The notes: a model not told the origin generated them from the letters alone. 64,000 bases of DNA from Pholis gunnellus (GCA_910591455.2 OU342823.1:18127219-18191218), one strand, 5' to 3'. Shown: positions 39,553-52,739, numbered from the stretch's first letter. Numbers and translations: made by a program.

Positions 39553-42500
39553 TTGGACTGGGACATCAACATGTTTTTTTTGTTGTTTTTTTTGTAAATG
39601 GTGGACTCGTCTGCGCTCATCCGTTGTCATGTTGTTGAGAGAATATTCAGGAGGTGATCGGCTGAGCAGCTACACGGCTTTGAGCTGCAGGAAGTGCACT
39701 TCAAAGAATGTGTCTCAGCTGCAAGGCTCTTTGCTTATACTTTTTTTGTTAAAAAGCTATCGCATTTTTAGCGATTATTCCAGGTTTTGTTCATGCAAAA
39801 GCAGGGAGGGGGGTTAATTTTACCACAGCTGTGATATAATTATATATATATACTGTGTGTGTATATATATATATATTCATAAATTAAACAAAAGCGTTGT
39901 GTTAAGTCGCCTCTCGCGAAGCTGCAGACAGCCTAAACTCCGTTCTGTCCTGATGTGAGTGGAGAGGAGAAGTGTGGAGGACTCTCACAGCTGGAAAACA
40001 ATACCACAACAAATAATGCATTCGGGGCCAGCAGAGGGGGAGCACACCGCAGCCGACACATATAGGAATTATTCATCATACATGCACTACTCACAGAGTA
40101 CGTGTGAGTGAGCGAGCGAGCTCTAGCCGGTTAATATGCAGTGTTCTCCATTAAGTCAGGCAGGGCACCTCACCTTTGGAGCCTGAGAAAACTGTCTGAA
40201 CCCACCTCTCACCCACCTTCCATTCTCACAACAAATAGATTTTATTATAAGAACGGTTGGAGGAACGGGCTCACAGTCGACAAGTCAAAATGCTCTTTCC
40301 CTGTGTGCTTTCTTTAATGTCTTCTGGCCTTGATGGGCAAAAAAAAAAGAAGCGTACGTTGGGCCTCAAACTGAAGAGCTCATCAGTCATGACATACCAT
40401 TAGTGTTCAAAAAGGCCAATTACAAAAACCTACAAGGCACTCAGAGTCACTAAACGGCAGACTTCGATTAGAGCTTGACCTCACTGCGATTTGCGTGCGC
40501 AGCTAAGCACCAAATAATAGATGGAGGATCTTTAACATAATTACGTCGTAATGGAGGGCGAAGCCACGTTGTCAAAAACATTGATATGTGGGGCCTCTGC
40601 GGCGTTTAAGGCGGAGATGGCAGAGCGCATTTATCTCCACGTCAAAGGGAGACAGGGGGGGAGGGGGGAGGAGACTGACGCACGAGTGACATGCTTTAGA
40701 TGGCATCACCCTCTGCAAGATCATCTCCCATCAAGCAATTCTGTGCTTTCTAGTCTAATTGCAGTGAATACTCCCGCCCGCCCACCCCCACCTCTTTTTA
40801 TATTTAATCATACCGCTGCCATTCTGTTGACAAAGGCGGATGAAGTTCTACCGGCCATATTAGTGGCAATATTGACCAACTCCTCCAAGGTGACCGCCAA
40901 TAACGGGCGGTCAGCTCCAGTCTGCTGCGTTTAGCAAAGACCTTTTTTTTTTTTTTTTGTGAAGTCAGCCCCATTAAGTCAGGGATAATTGTGTGTGTGT
41001 TCTCCATGGTGAATATTTGATCTGCTGTTTGCCCTTTGCTGGCCACACACTGCAGAATAATGGCCCTCTTTGAGGGGCGCGAGGCAAAAACCTTGGGCTC
41101 CTTCGGCCCAGGAAGAGTCCAACCCAATTACTCTATCAATTATTAATTCATCATAAAGGTCGTCCCTTTGCTCCATTATCCACACCAGTCTGAGAATGCC
41201 AATGTCACGAGTGTTAACCGGGCCTTCAGGTCACAAACCCGCCCAGACACAGACGAACGCTGTGCACACCGCAGAGGACTCGGCTCGACTCCTCTCACCG
41301 TCAGACTGGTTAGAAATTAAATGTGTGTATAATTAATGAGGGCTGTGAAGTTGTAATATTTCAGATTGGGGTAACATTGTATTAAAAGGTTAAAATGAGA
41401 ATTTCATTGACCTCAGCCTACTCTTCCGGCTGTTTTGGAACCTCGTCGCACTCTTTAGAACGAACCCAATTTCGTAGCTTTTTTAAAGCTAACAGAGCAG
41501 TGAGATTTCCTGGCTACACACTAGAACTAGTGGAAAAACATTCAGCGTTAAAACATTGATGACTTTGCAGCGACTACGTATTTGCGGTGATTTGTGAAAG
41601 TGAAATCATATACAAACAAACTTTAAATGTAACTATCAGTAATGCTAACTTTGTAGCCACTTTGTCACAGGACTGTTGACATTTCTGTCGTTATTTTCAC
41701 TAAGTTAGAAATCCCCACATAATGAACCACATAACGCTGTCTTATATTTCGACCAAATGTCTGTTCATCAAATCATTCCAATATAATTGCTCAGAATCAG
41801 GAATCGCTCTGCTTTTTCTTTTTCTAAATTCTTAAGTATCACCGCCTTAGCCCCTCCGCTCCGCACTCTCTCACCTTGATGAGCTAAATGTAGCCGATGC
41901 TTCGTGCTTTGTCTGAACGTGAGTCATTTATCTGGCTAGAGAGGCAGGGGCTCAATAATGTGGTCGCCTACAAGCTACTAGATCACAAAAAAACGAGATC
42001 TCAAGAGTAAAAAAAGTCCAAAATGGTGAACGAAATATATGTACGTGACTAGTTGTATGAGAGATGGACATTGATCACATCATATATTTATTGCTTTGAG
42101 TGGATTGAATATTAAATGATACACTGCTTGAGAAAGCCCTTGAAAGTCCTTGAATGTCATTGTGTAATGTCTGTAACGAACTCCAACTAAGTCATTACGA
42201 ATTAAAGTAATTATAACTAAGCTAACATAACGTTTCTCCCACTGGGTTGCTTGTGATAACCGTCTGAAGGACGAGGTCAAATCGAGAGAGCAGCCTTTCG
42301 TATTAACACATTCCTGTTGGTCTATCCTATGACCGTATGCCTTTTATCTAATACAGGCAAATAAGGAAACAGTCTATCATTGTCAGTGTCCCTCACTGAC
42401 GTGAACCACATGGGCTCCACAGGCAGATCAATCCACTTGAACCATGAGCAGCGTTGGGTCTGTGGTCCTGTGTGGTTACATGTCACTGCCGGTGGAGCTG

Positions 42501-42929
42501 TGGCTAATGTTGAATGTGTCGTCTGGTTTGACCTTTTCGCTAATGGCGGCTGGCGCTCCTTAGCAAAGGTCACCGTTTACATTTCAACCAATCACTGCTC
42601 ACCGCATTAACCGTCTGCGTACCGGCGGATGAATGAAGCGGACCCGCAGAGGATCAAAGTACAGTATGTCGTATTTGAACCACTCCACAAATAATAATGC
42701 GGTCAGTGATGGGGATAATCAGTTTTGTGGTGAATGTGATTGCGTGGCGTGACATGACCTTTTGCAAGGCCCTGAAATGCGCGAGCTCGAGGTCGAGGTA
42801 ACATTGCAACATCAATATTTATGATAATAACATCTGAGTGTGTTATTACCCTCTCCACCTGAAACGGACCACCTGTATTTCCAGCGTGCTGTCAACAGCT
42901 GCAGTGACGCCGAGCGCTTTCTCACACAT

Positions 42930-43110
42930 TTGGTGCAAAAGCTGATTTTCAATTACGATGCAAAGCAGTCCACTTTTGGTAGATTATAAATTGTCATGGC
43001 TGTCTTCATTAAATTATATTATTTGTCATATTAGCATTAAGTGCATAATTGAATACGATTATCTGTAATTATTCCCATAAATTACATTTAGGCCACTGAT
43101 CACCAAGGAC
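42930..43110. promoter_or_regulatory. Candidate conserved non-coding element
   Basis: Repeat-free AT-rich block with 'cttcattaaattatat', 'tagcattaagtgcataattg' and 'atctgtaattattccc'. The flanks return to mixed composition. It is a plausible enhancer-type element only. Homology was not tested. Confidence 0.28.
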
Positions 43111-43755
43111 ATAAACACATGAAAGTGTCTGGGGTGTATTTTTTATTTTTCCTCCAAATTGCCTGTCCCGTTTAGAAATACATCCCCAACACACAGCGAG
43201 CATTAATATTCTATTCCCATAACTCCCATCTGTTGAAGAGTTTACAAAACTCCTTTCAAACTTTCCTCGTCTATTGACGGAGTAACACGTTTATTATGTT
43301 GCTGCAGAAAATGCGGGCGCGAAGCTGTTAGGACTTGACAGCTTAAATACACTTTTTTTTTTATTATTATTCCTTCTTGTGCCATATCAAAATGAGGGTA
43401 TAAGGTAGCATTAACGGTGTCATAATTCAACGGCACGCATACTTTCTGCATCGTGTTGACGGGGAAGATAGCAGGAACAAAGATATGTATGATAATGACA
43501 ACAGAATCAGAGACCTGCACGTCTGTTTCAAGTCATGCAAGTCTGCTCACTTGGAAACAGGAGACGGGGGGGCATCCTCATGCCGTGTGTCAGATCGTCA
43601 TGGCAACATGGTAAAAGAAGAAAAAAAAAAGGCAACATGTTTGGGGAAAAAAAAAAAAAAAATGTGCCAGATTCTTTTTGTGGACTTGGTGAGGTGATGG
43701 AGCGGCCAGCCAGCCACCGGCGGGGGGGGAAACAAAGTGTGAGCGTGAGCGTGCA

Positions 43756-43760
<5 letters not shown>

Positions 43761-43787
<27 letters not shown>
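43761..43787 (+). repeat. (GT)n microsatellite
   Basis: About 13 GT units. About 115 bp downstream lies C15 joined to a CA run (43903-43936). Confidence 0.9.
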
Positions 43788-43788
<1 letters not shown>

Positions 43789-43902
43789 TTGAAACTGCTG
43801 ACTGGAAAAATGTGGGTTTCTTCAAGAGCTCACAAAGCCATGAAAGCATGTGATGACAGAGTCTGGTGAACACACTCAATCACTCATGTGGCCACACACA
43901 CG

Positions 43903-43936
43903 CCCCCCCCCCCCCCCACACACACACACACACACA
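43903..43936 (+). repeat. C15 homopolymer fused to (CA)n
   Basis: A run of 15 C passes directly into about nine CA units, a compound microsatellite. Confidence 0.9.
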
Positions 43937-45984
43937 TTCACAAATGCACACTCACTGAAGGCTGTCACAGCAGATGGAGTCACTTACATTTTGTTACAAG
44001 TACCTGCCTGGAATATGATTGTTGGATTCTGCGATAGCATCGCGGAGCCAATGTAGGTGTTTTGTCGTCTTAACTGTGTTCTCAGATTATATCGCAGTGA
44101 TTATAAAAACAAAATGATGCATTGCTTTTTAACATACACTACAAAAGCCATCAGTATAAAAAGCATACGGACGTGTTTCTGCACATATTATTAAGTCTAT
44201 TAAGGCTGATTCATCAGTGCCTTTTGTAGCTATTGCTTTCACTTAGATGAAAATAAATGAAAGCGCACTCGCGTGTTTGTGTTTAGACTCCCTGGTCTGT
44301 CGACTGAGTGTTCCTCTGTGATGGGTGGGCTGAGAGTACCACTTTGCATTATAAAAAGCCCTGAGAATCCAGTGACCGGCATGTCGCTGCGCAGGAACCA
44401 TTTTTTAATAATCAAATTCCCCTCGGTGGCTCGAGTAAGAAATGTGTGCGCCCGCGTGTCTGTCTGTTCCTGTTCTCATTAGGGCTCCGACACTACAGGG
44501 CCCCGCTTCGGTGTTGTTTCCTGTACAGCCCATTACTGCTGCCTGCCCCCGGGGTTGGAAGTCGAAGCCCGAGACAAACAGCGAGCCGTGTGCGGCAAAA
44601 TGCACCCGGGAGATTAGCGCGACGAGGAAATCGGGGTGTGTAAGAGGGGTGAACTTAAGGTTGAGTCAACCTGAGGCCACATTAGGCTGTTGTGGGAAGG
44701 CGATTTCCAGCCAGGCTTTTAGTGTCGGGGGGGGGGGTTCCTTCTTCTAATGTTATAGAGAAGGAACATTTTATGTAATTCGATAAAGAAAGTACAGAAA
44801 AGCATTACTTTAAAATATCATACACGTTACCCAGAGAGCAGCTCAGTATGGTGACTTATTTGCACGACACACGGAGGACGCAATCCCGAAGTCCAAACAT
44901 GGAACGATTTTTTTTTTTAATAGTGCCGGATCCTTTTGTTTTATTCATTCAAATATATGTTTTTACTGTTTGTGTTTGGCACCTAATCTACAGGTGTTAG
45001 CTGCAGCTAGCCTGCACACTGAATGTGTGCGCGCTATGCGGGGTCGTAAAAAAAACAACGTATTAACGATAACTGTGATATAAAAAATAAATAAAATGAA
45101 GTTTTAATCCAGTGCCTCTTAAATCACACTTTTCTACAGTTATTGTTCCAGGCTCTCTCCACCTCCCCACACTCAACTTTTGATGTCATCCGTTTTAACA
45201 TTTTCGTATTTTTCGTATTTTCTATAGATGTATAGCTTGGTATAGATTCTTGTGTAGATAATTGTGATATTGCGACCCGCCCTCGTGTGAGTGGTGTCTT
45301 GTGTGTTAATCTGAAACCGTAGAATCGTACTGTTCTTATAATTACCAGGAAGTCTACTGTTTCCTGTTGTTTTCTTCTCCCGTTTCCTTCCTTTTCCCTC
45401 GTGTCTCTGTACGTTTATGAAGCGGAGTCCCACAACCTCAGATCAAACACAAACCTTTTGTCTCCGCATTGACTTTATATGCAAATGCAACCTCGCTCAA
45501 ATTCTGTGTCAACACACTGTGGTTGTGCAAATCAAAAGAAAAGAGTAGATAGAGGTGGAGAATTCTTTTCTCAGGTGACCGACGTGGTCTCACTCCCAAC
45601 TCCTCTGATACCGACGCACTACACCTTCAGCAAACTCCAACGTAAACCCACCGCATCATTATTAGACGCTCATAGCGGCTGATGTAGTATAAAGAGAGAG
45701 ATAGTCATAGCACGTCATTTCGCAATGATACTTTTGGTTTGTTTTCAGTTTAGTCTGGTTCGGTTTCACGGTGCACAAATTTAAAGCAGATGAAATACAA
45801 AAAAAGAATTTGCTGAGCGGTGTTTTTTTGAAGGTTTGAATTTATCTTTTTTTGTCTGGAGAGCTGCCACGTCTACGCGGGGAATCTGGGACTTTGAAAC
45901 ATTGCTGTTGAAGTTTTTGGATCAAAGTCAGTCCTCTCCCTCTCATGTTAACCTGTCATTTGTGCCACGTATCCATTTGCCCGC
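43937..45984. other. Intergenic, nothing recognised
   Basis: Unique sequence with one G11 run (44727-44737). Short overlapping frames only. Confidence 0.45.
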
Positions 45985-46215
45985 ACAGGCGGCCTGCGTT
46001 TTGGTTCACTTCTTGCATTCGTGTTGGATTATTTCCTCTCTGCAATTGAACCGCACGAGGGGGTCGCTTTGAAACGGAGACCGACCTCTTGCAAGCGGCC
46101 TCGGAGCGGTTGTTTCGGTCCGCACCGGTGTGCAATCAAAACCGCCCGAACGAAACGCACCGCGCGGTTGAACCTCACCAGAGTTTGATTAAAACGGACC
46201 AAATGTTGGCTCGTA
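45985..46215. mobile_element. GC-rich teleost dispersed repeat
   Basis: Contains 'ttgaaccgcacgagggggtc', 'ggagaccgacctcttgcaag', 'cggtccgcaccggtgtgcaa' and 'tcaccagagtttgattaaaa' then 'cggaccaaatg'. This is the style of a teleost repeat known from memory, built from 'ggtccgcacc' and 'gaaccgcacc' modules. No coding potential is visible, and class and ends are uncertain. Confidence 0.45.
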
Positions 46216-46284
46216 AAAGCGCACTGAGTGAGATTCGGTACCAGATGGGAACTTTGCATTGTAGTGAAAACGTTTTAGTGGAGC

Positions 46285-46470
46285 ACATTGGTATTTGCGT
46301 GGTTACGGCTCATGCCACATCACAGCGATGTCGAGGGTTCAATTCCAGCATTGAGACCGTTGTTGCATGTCACACCCCTCTCTCTTTCTCTCTCCCACAT
46401 TTCTACAATGTCCTTTTGTCAAACAAAGGCAAAAATGCCAAAAAATTTGGTAAAAAAACAAACCAAAAGG
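46285..46470 (+). mobile_element. tRNA-derived SINE
   Basis: An RNA polymerase III B-box-like GGTTCAATTCC (in 'gagggttcaattccagc') is followed by 'gttgcatgtcacacccctct', a CT-rich run, 'acaatgtccttttgtcaaac' and the tail 'aaaggcaaaaatgccaaaaa'. This is the body and 3' tail of an abundant teleost SINE, recalled from memory ('catgtcatacccctctct ... caaataaaggcaaaaatgcc'). The A-box end is worn. It sits immediately after the GC-rich repeat. Confidence 0.75.
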
Positions 46471-48244
46471 TAGTTGTTGAAGGAGCAAAGTGTTAATAAA
46501 CTAGTGGCAACAGCCTTGGTTGAAACATGATTGTGCACTTGTTATAGCCACAGGTTTCCTTCACAGATAAAAACTCTGCTCTATCCTTCTGCCGTCGCCC
46601 CATTGGTTTCCCCATGGGTGCTCACTATTGCCTGTTTGTGCCTGAGCACCCTCACGGTATCTGCACCTCTGTCAGCCGGACAACTTAGACTTTGCAGGGA
46701 AGAGGTTGATGTCGAAAGAGAGACAGAACATCAACAAGTCTAATCAGCCCCCGTGCTTTTGTGTTGTGTTTTTGTCCATGTGATTGTAAAAGGGCTAGTC
46801 CGTCTGTCTTGCGTGCCTCAACTCCTACTACGTCTGTGTTGTGCCAATTGCAATTTAGCAGGTGTCGGTGGGGACGGCTCACACTGATACTGTCAGTCAC
46901 CATGTCTTCCAATTACCATAGCCTGCACACCAACATGATTGCCTGATTGGCAGCGTTATTTCCGTGGCAATTATTATGATTCTGATTATGTCAATCATTT
47001 CACTCACTCTGCTCCACGTGGCATCGAGTCGCGGCAGCTCGAGCCGCTCGCTTTCCCATTCCTCCTCATGTGTCTGATGGCTGTTTGAGGTACATTCTCT
47101 TTTTTTACAGTAGGAAAACTTTTTAAAAATTCATGCTCTGTTCGCCTCTAGCGCCATTACCTTTGAGCTGGGTAGCTCATTCTAAATTACTAACGGCCTG
47201 TGTATGGTCCCCGTAATGATCATTTTCGCTCTCTGTCAGTAATAATTGTGAGGTTAGTTCTATTTTAGTGCAAGCTCAGGGCTTCTGGTTTTATCTTGCT
47301 ACTTCTTGTATTATTCATGTCATCCTCGTGTCTTTGACTTTTCCTACAGAGCCCTCCATTTAAAGCGCAATTACTACTATTACCACCTCTACACTCCTCC
47401 GGTGGAAAAAGAAAAAAAAGTAATTTTCTTCATTATCATCGTCATCGCTACAGCCACCATCATCATCTATTTACTGCATGATTCAATTAGTGAGCTATCA
47501 GATAAAAGGTCACGGCTGTAATCAGTCCTTTGAGAACTTGTTTTTTCTTCTTTTTTTTTCTCCTCTCTCTGTTTCTTTCTTTGCACCTTTCCACTGTTAC
47601 ATGTCAGGGTGGCTAATGACCTTGCACTTTTGAACCAACGGCAGTAACCTCGGCAGAACGTGCGGCTGCGACAACCTTCGAGCGCCGAGCGGTTCGCACA
47701 GAATCGGACGGAAATACGTCCTGGCTTCATTTGCACACTCGTCCGATTGGCGCCGTTTCCTGATTTCAAAATGTCCTCAAAAATGGATCGAAGCGACTCC
47801 AGCCATCCCTGCAAAGTGTGTGCAATATCTAAGCTCGCGTCGGCACGCCAGGCTGCAGTCAATTTAGGTCTTTGTGCTAAAGTGCACAGTGATGGCTGCT
47901 TTATCTTCCATGCTGCATCTGCTGAATGGCACCGTGGTTTGATATTCGCTGTGCACAGGTATGCACGGATTGCTTTTAAACCATCAGTTATCCAATTCTG
48001 GACACACAGTTCACATCCAGATACAATAACTATGTACATGCTGCAGTACAGCTTATGAAGCCGTGGTGCAGACTACACAGGTATTGCCATGATTTGCATG
48101 CCCCACAAACATTTTGGTTGGTGGAATTCACGCTCATGTAATTGAAACTACAGTTTTACAACTACTTTGAATTCACTGTGGCCTCAACTGACATTTAGCC
48201 GTTGTGTGGCTGCACCAGTCAGTCCACCACCTCCGTCCAGACTT
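46471..48244. other. Intergenic; long overlapping frames without support
   Basis: A minus-strand frame of 190 codons (47467-48039) and a plus-strand frame of 132 codons (47660-48058) overlap. Neither has a recognisable domain or splice borders. The sequence 47610-47830 is CpG-richer than its surroundings and may be a worn repeat. No gene is called. Confidence 0.4.
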
Positions 48245-48675
48245 CAACACCTAAACAGCTATTGAATGGATTGCCTTTAAAATTGGAGAGGAAGCCTTAA
48301 AGACTTTGGAGACCCCTGACTTTTCCTCTCTAGCATCACAATGAGGTTGACGTTTTTTTGTTTTTTAGTGACTTTGACAAATTATTGGAGCAGTTTGCCA
48401 TGAAAGTTGGTGACCGGAGGATGAATCCATCACCACGTTGGTGATCCTCTGGCTTCCATCTAGTGCTGCCAGGAGGTCAAACTTTTTACATATCCAGTAA
48501 AATGTCTCAACATCCACAGGATGGATTGGAACAACATTTTGTACGGACATGCATGGTTCCCTGGTGGTGTATCCTAATGACTTTGGTGATCCCTTGTGGT
48601 TTTTGAGTGAAATGTCATGTCAACTATTGGATGAGTATCCATAACATTTGGTACGGACATGTCTGGCAACCGATT
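48245..48675 (-). mobile_element. Interspersed repeat, copy 3 (reverse orientation)
   Basis: 'gctattgaatggattgcctt', 'gactttggtgatcccttgtg' and 'gttttgagtgaaatgtcatg' then 'tcaactattggatgagtatc' match the reverse complement of the 3' part of the copy at 34811-35270 and a common teleost repeat. Two internal subcopies ('acattttgtacggacatgca' and 'acatttggtacggacatgtc') show tandem structure. It is cut by the assembly gap. Confidence 0.65.
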
Positions 48676-48681
48676 ACGAGG

Positions 48682-48781
48682 NNNNNNNNNNNNNNNNNNN
48701 NNNNNNNNNNNNNNNNNNNNNNNNNNNNNNNNNNNNNNNNNNNNNNNNNNNNNNNNNNNNNNNNNNNNNNNNNNNNNNNNN
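48682..48781. other. Assembly gap, 100 N
   Basis: Exactly 100 N, the conventional size for a gap of unknown length. It falls at the end of a dispersed repeat, a usual cause of assembly breaks. Confidence 0.99.
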
Positions 48782-49263
48782 CCAGTTACCCCGAAAACAA
48801 ACTCCCATTGCTTCGAAAACACACACTGTCCCTGCAACAAACAGAAGCACGTGGCTAATTATTATGCAGAGTGACTTCATCACCTTCCCAGGAGCGATAT
48901 GTGTCCTCATGAAACATAACCAGTTATTTTGCATTTTGTTTTATCTCTCTACGTTTGACCACTTCTCCCTGTTTTTATTCCATTTTCTGTTTGTTGTTCT
49001 CTTACATTTTTTTGCATTTCATGATTAGCTATCTTTGCACCAATATTTGATGGTGTATTGAGTTTGTATTACTCTTGGCAAGCGGAAGCTAGTTAGCCTA
49101 GCTTGCGCAAGTTAGCATCGAGTCCAACTAGACAGTTCTTTCATGTCATGTGAAATCAACACCTGCTGAGCTGCGATCTAAGCATTGTGCTCTGATTTTC
49201 ATCTGATCAAATTTGGACCGGGTCATATTTGCTCAAGCCTGATTTGCGTAAGCAGTGTGAACA

Positions 49264-49269
49264 TATAAG
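49264..49269 (+). promoter_or_regulatory. TATA-box-like element before a small open frame
   Basis: 'acatataagtag' contains TATAAG 55 bp ahead of an ATG at 49324. The distance would put a transcription start at about 49290-49295 with a 5' leader of about 30 nt. Such strings occur by chance, so this counts only together with the frame and the AATAAA at 49756-49761. Confidence 0.25.
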
Positions 49270-49323
49270 TAGGGATATGTGCTCCATTTTATCTGCTTCA
49301 CACACAAATACCTTTGCTTGAAA

Positions 49324-49609
49324 ATGTCTTCACCATCTTCTCCGGTGCCTCCTGAAGGACAAGAAGCATGTACCAAAAAAGAAAATAGAACATCTGATCC
49401 AATCTCCCTTTGAAACTGAAGGAGAAGACGCGTCTGCACAGGACGATGACAATGCATGTGGGAGAGCAGACGACGAGCGTAAAGAAACAAAGAAAAGGAG
49501 CTATCGGCCTCTGTGCATGGAGGACATTGTCACTGAAGAAGAAAACAAGAAGACAATATTAAAGAAGGAAGACGAGGAAGACAACGTAATCAATGAACAA
49601 GTTGGATAG
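49324..49609 (+). pseudogene. Candidate small intronless gene or pseudogene, frame broken once
   Basis: I do not recognise this product. From the ATG the frame reads MSSPSSPVPPEGQEACT up to a run of six A (49375-49380). Beyond it that frame stops soon, but the next frame continues open from PKKKIEHLIQSP through RSYRPLCMEDIV to a TAG at 49607-49609, so one base separates two halves of a possible protein of about 95 residues. The product would be highly charged, with an acidic Asp/Glu-rich middle and Lys-rich clusters, no membrane segment and no known domain. A TATAAG lies 55 bp upstream of the ATG and an AATAAA at 49756-49761. It could be a sequencing error in the A6 run, a dead gene, part of an unknown mobile element, or chance in AG-rich sequence. 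Confidence 0.25.
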
Positions 49610-49755
49610 GTACGGAAAGAGGGGCAGAAAATCTGAAAGAAGACTGTCATAAAATATTGTTCATGTTCAATTTGACAGACTTAAGTCTGAGTTACACAAT
49701 GACTTTTGAACTTGTAGAAGTCTAACTACCTCAGATGAAGCTTTACCGCAAATGA

Positions 49756-49761
49756 AATAAA
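49756..49761 (+). terminator. AATAAA polyadenylation-signal match
   Basis: AATAAA within 'aatgaaataaaagataa', 147 bp after the stop of the frame at 49324-49609. It is meaningful only if that frame is transcribed. Confidence 0.2.
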
Positions 49762-51214
49762 AGATAATCCGTGAATTGAAAAGTAACACAGAGTAAGATA
49801 TGGAGTCACAGATAAATGTACAGAACGTAAAGTCTGTATGGAGTTATGATAAAGCATTTATAGATCCTGGCCACAAATCAAACTACAGTCTGAAGCGAAA
49901 ATGGACATCAATGTGGGCTTGTGTTATCATGGCAGGGAAATAAAGAGAAATATATGTGTGTATTAGCTTGAGAAAAGATGGCTGCTGCAGGCATCAACCG
50001 TAGTGAAAGCTGCAGCAATATACTGTTGATTTGCACTTCACTCCTATTAGTGTCTCTTTAAATCAGTCGCACACACACAACACTGTCCCAGAGGAATGGC
50101 AACGCTAACTTTTCCGACTCTGTGTAGTGGAACGCGGTCAGCTCGGGTGGTGAATGGAACACACCGTTGGACACGCGATAAACTAATCCCAGCTGTTGCT
50201 GCCAGTATAGCCGACCTCCGATTTGGCTGCAAGAGAGAGTGCTTTCGTACGTCACCTCAAACCTTCTCCATGGAAACGACTGTCAGTCGTCCCTCTCGCT
50301 CAGTGCCGATCCGTGACAAGAGATCCATAGTGACACCTCCGGCACGTAAAGCTTTTACCAGCAGCAGACTGAGCGTGTCCCTCCTTCACACATGGCCGAG
50401 TCCTGAAGGAGATAAAAGTGCGAGTTATACCTGACTGTGAGGGGGGGGGGGGGGGGCATGTATGCATGTGCAAGGGCACACGTGTGCACACACACACATT
50501 CACGAGAAAGTTGTGGCTTAATCCCAGGAGAGAAGCTGGAGTCCTGGACATCAGCCTTTACAAGGAAGAAAAGCACGCTCCATCAGTCCACAAGGGGACC
50601 ATCTGAGTAGGAGCAGTCCACCTCACTCTGCGTCAAACTTGTCCGGTGGAATTTGTCTCCCCATAACAATAAGTTTAATGGACGTTTTTTTTTTCTTCTT
50701 TCGTCCGGACTATACCCCCTCCAAGTGCAGAAATCCTAGCTGAGCAGAAAAAAAACTTCAATAAAGGGGTGCGATAAAATGCTGCAGGACTTATGCATTT
50801 TTTAATGCATCCATTTTTTATGCATGTTAACAGGGTTGTATAACTCGCGTCCTCTCTCTTCGTGGCTCTATTGTACTCCGGTTGCTCGGAGCAATAGCGT
50901 GCTTCAGGGATAAAGGATTTTGCAGATCGGGTTACATTATTCTGCCGATGCCATACCCCCCCCCCCAAAAAAAATACTGTACAGTGGTGCAGTGCTACCA
51001 CCCAACAGAGTATGATTTATGAGGTACACGCTCACCAAATTGCACCTAATGAATTGCATTGCCACCGACTGCGTTTAACACCCCCCTTCATTTTACTGCC
51101 TTTGTTAAACATGGGTTAACTGCCACAGAAATAGCAATCAATGCTGAAACGGTTAATGAGTAAAAGGTGTGAAATGGAGAATATGAAAGATTGATTTGCC
51201 CTGAGTGGGATTTA

Positions 51215-51216
<2 letters not shown>
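49762..51216. other. Intergenic, nothing recognised
   Basis: Unique sequence with a G16 run at 50441-50456. The frame at 50096-50434 (112 codons) lacks domains and is not called. Confidence 0.4.

Positions 51217-51256
<40 letters not shown>
51217..51256 (+). repeat. (GT)n microsatellite
   Basis: About 20 uninterrupted GT units. Confidence 0.95.
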
Positions 51257-51259
<3 letters not shown>

Positions 51260-51844
51260 TGTTCTCACACTGGGTCTAAACATTCACCCCGTGCTTTGTG
51301 CTGCTGTGTTGGTGGAGGTCGAGGTTCATGTTCCCAGTGTTCGGTCTGCGGCCCAGGAGGACGGCGCATAAGCACATCCCACACATCTGTCTGCACGTCT
51401 CAGATCCGCCTCGACCTCCTTCCCCCGAGACGGAGCGAGGGGCATAAATTTAAGTGTGGCACACACCTGCATCAAACCGTCGAATTCGGACGTGCTTTGG
51501 GGGGCGGGGGGGGTCAGCGTTCCCGTAAATACCCTATCGGTCTTGTTAACGTGTCACGGCTTTTTAAATGGATCGACAAACGGCCCACCTGGGAGTCATG
51601 GGAAAGAGAAAGGGAGTGGGTGGTAAAGGAGGGGAGGGGAGTTAAAAAAAAGAAGAGAAAAAAAACGGAACGCGGCCCCGTCGTTATTTTTACAAGTCTT
51701 TACGACTCAATTTAGCGGATGGGAAATAAAACAAGCAGGGTGTCGGAGCTCCTGGGGCAGAGATGAGTTACTGGGGCTCCCCGAGCTGTCAGAGAGCTCG
51801 GCGTGGCGGTGAGGGGGTTGGGGATCAGAGGGAGGGATGAGGAT

Positions 51845-51863
51845 GGGGGGGGGGGGGGGGGGG
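51845..51863 (+). repeat. G19 homopolymer
   Basis: Uninterrupted run of 19 G in a purine-rich context. Confidence 0.95.
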
Positions 51864-52739
51864 CAGAACCGCCCTAATCAAGCAAGTTTATTCAGATCGA
51901 CGTCAGTCTTTAACTTCTCTTCACATCTCAGCTACTTGAAGTCTGAGCGGGTGCTGAGCTTATACTCTCTGTGTTATTTACCGCGTGGGTTCTGCTTGTA
52001 AATCTAACATATATACTCACTGTGTCTCCCATTCAGTTCTAAATGCTTTTAATTCTCCAGTGGAACTAGACAGGCCTCTGTGACGGACACATTTTTCTTC
52101 AGTTTTTCGTATTGCATTTAGGTGGCTGAACTGCTCCACATGCTGTTAATATTGCACGCTGATATTGGCTTTTTCCCGCGCGCCTACCCCGTCTCCGTCT
52201 ACCCCGCAGAGAAGGCTCTTCTTCAGACCAATTGGCAGAGCGCGTGCGCGTGGAAGGGAGGTAGAGGGTCGGTAATTAAAATTCTGTTCAGCATGACGAC
52301 GCTGTTTCATGCCTCATTTTTTTTTTTTTTCTTGTCGAACGTGGGATGAATGTGGGATGAGCCCATCAGAGGCATTAATAGGCGAGCAGACGCTGCCGGT
52401 CTGTGCTTAAAGTGCACGCAGCGCTACCTCCAGCGCACAGGTGGAAAACACACCAGCAACACCGGCGCATGCGTTAACGTTGGTAATAGCAGCTTTTTAA
52501 TGTTTTAAAACAAAACAAAAAAGATCTTTGTATTCACTCCGTCCCTCGCTGACTACTGCCAACTTGTGTTTGTGTGTGAGAACATGCATACGAGTGTTTG
52601 TAGTACACACTTGCACAGCATGCCTCCTTGTGCTGATGCTGTGATGTGTTTACTCATTGAAAAGAGGGGTGGGGGGGGGGGGCACAGAGCCTCCTGGGAT
52701 GCCGTCCACGGGGCTTGTCAACTACTGTCACTCAGTCAT

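Noticed and set aside
47467..48058. 190-codon minus and 132-codon plus overlapping frames
   Set aside because: Mutually overlapping, no domain, no splice borders. More likely a CpG-richer worn repeat.
50096..50434. 112-codon plus-strand frame starting MATLTFPTLCSG
   Set aside because: Reasonable composition but no domain, weak start context and an overlapping frame on the other strand. Not enough support.
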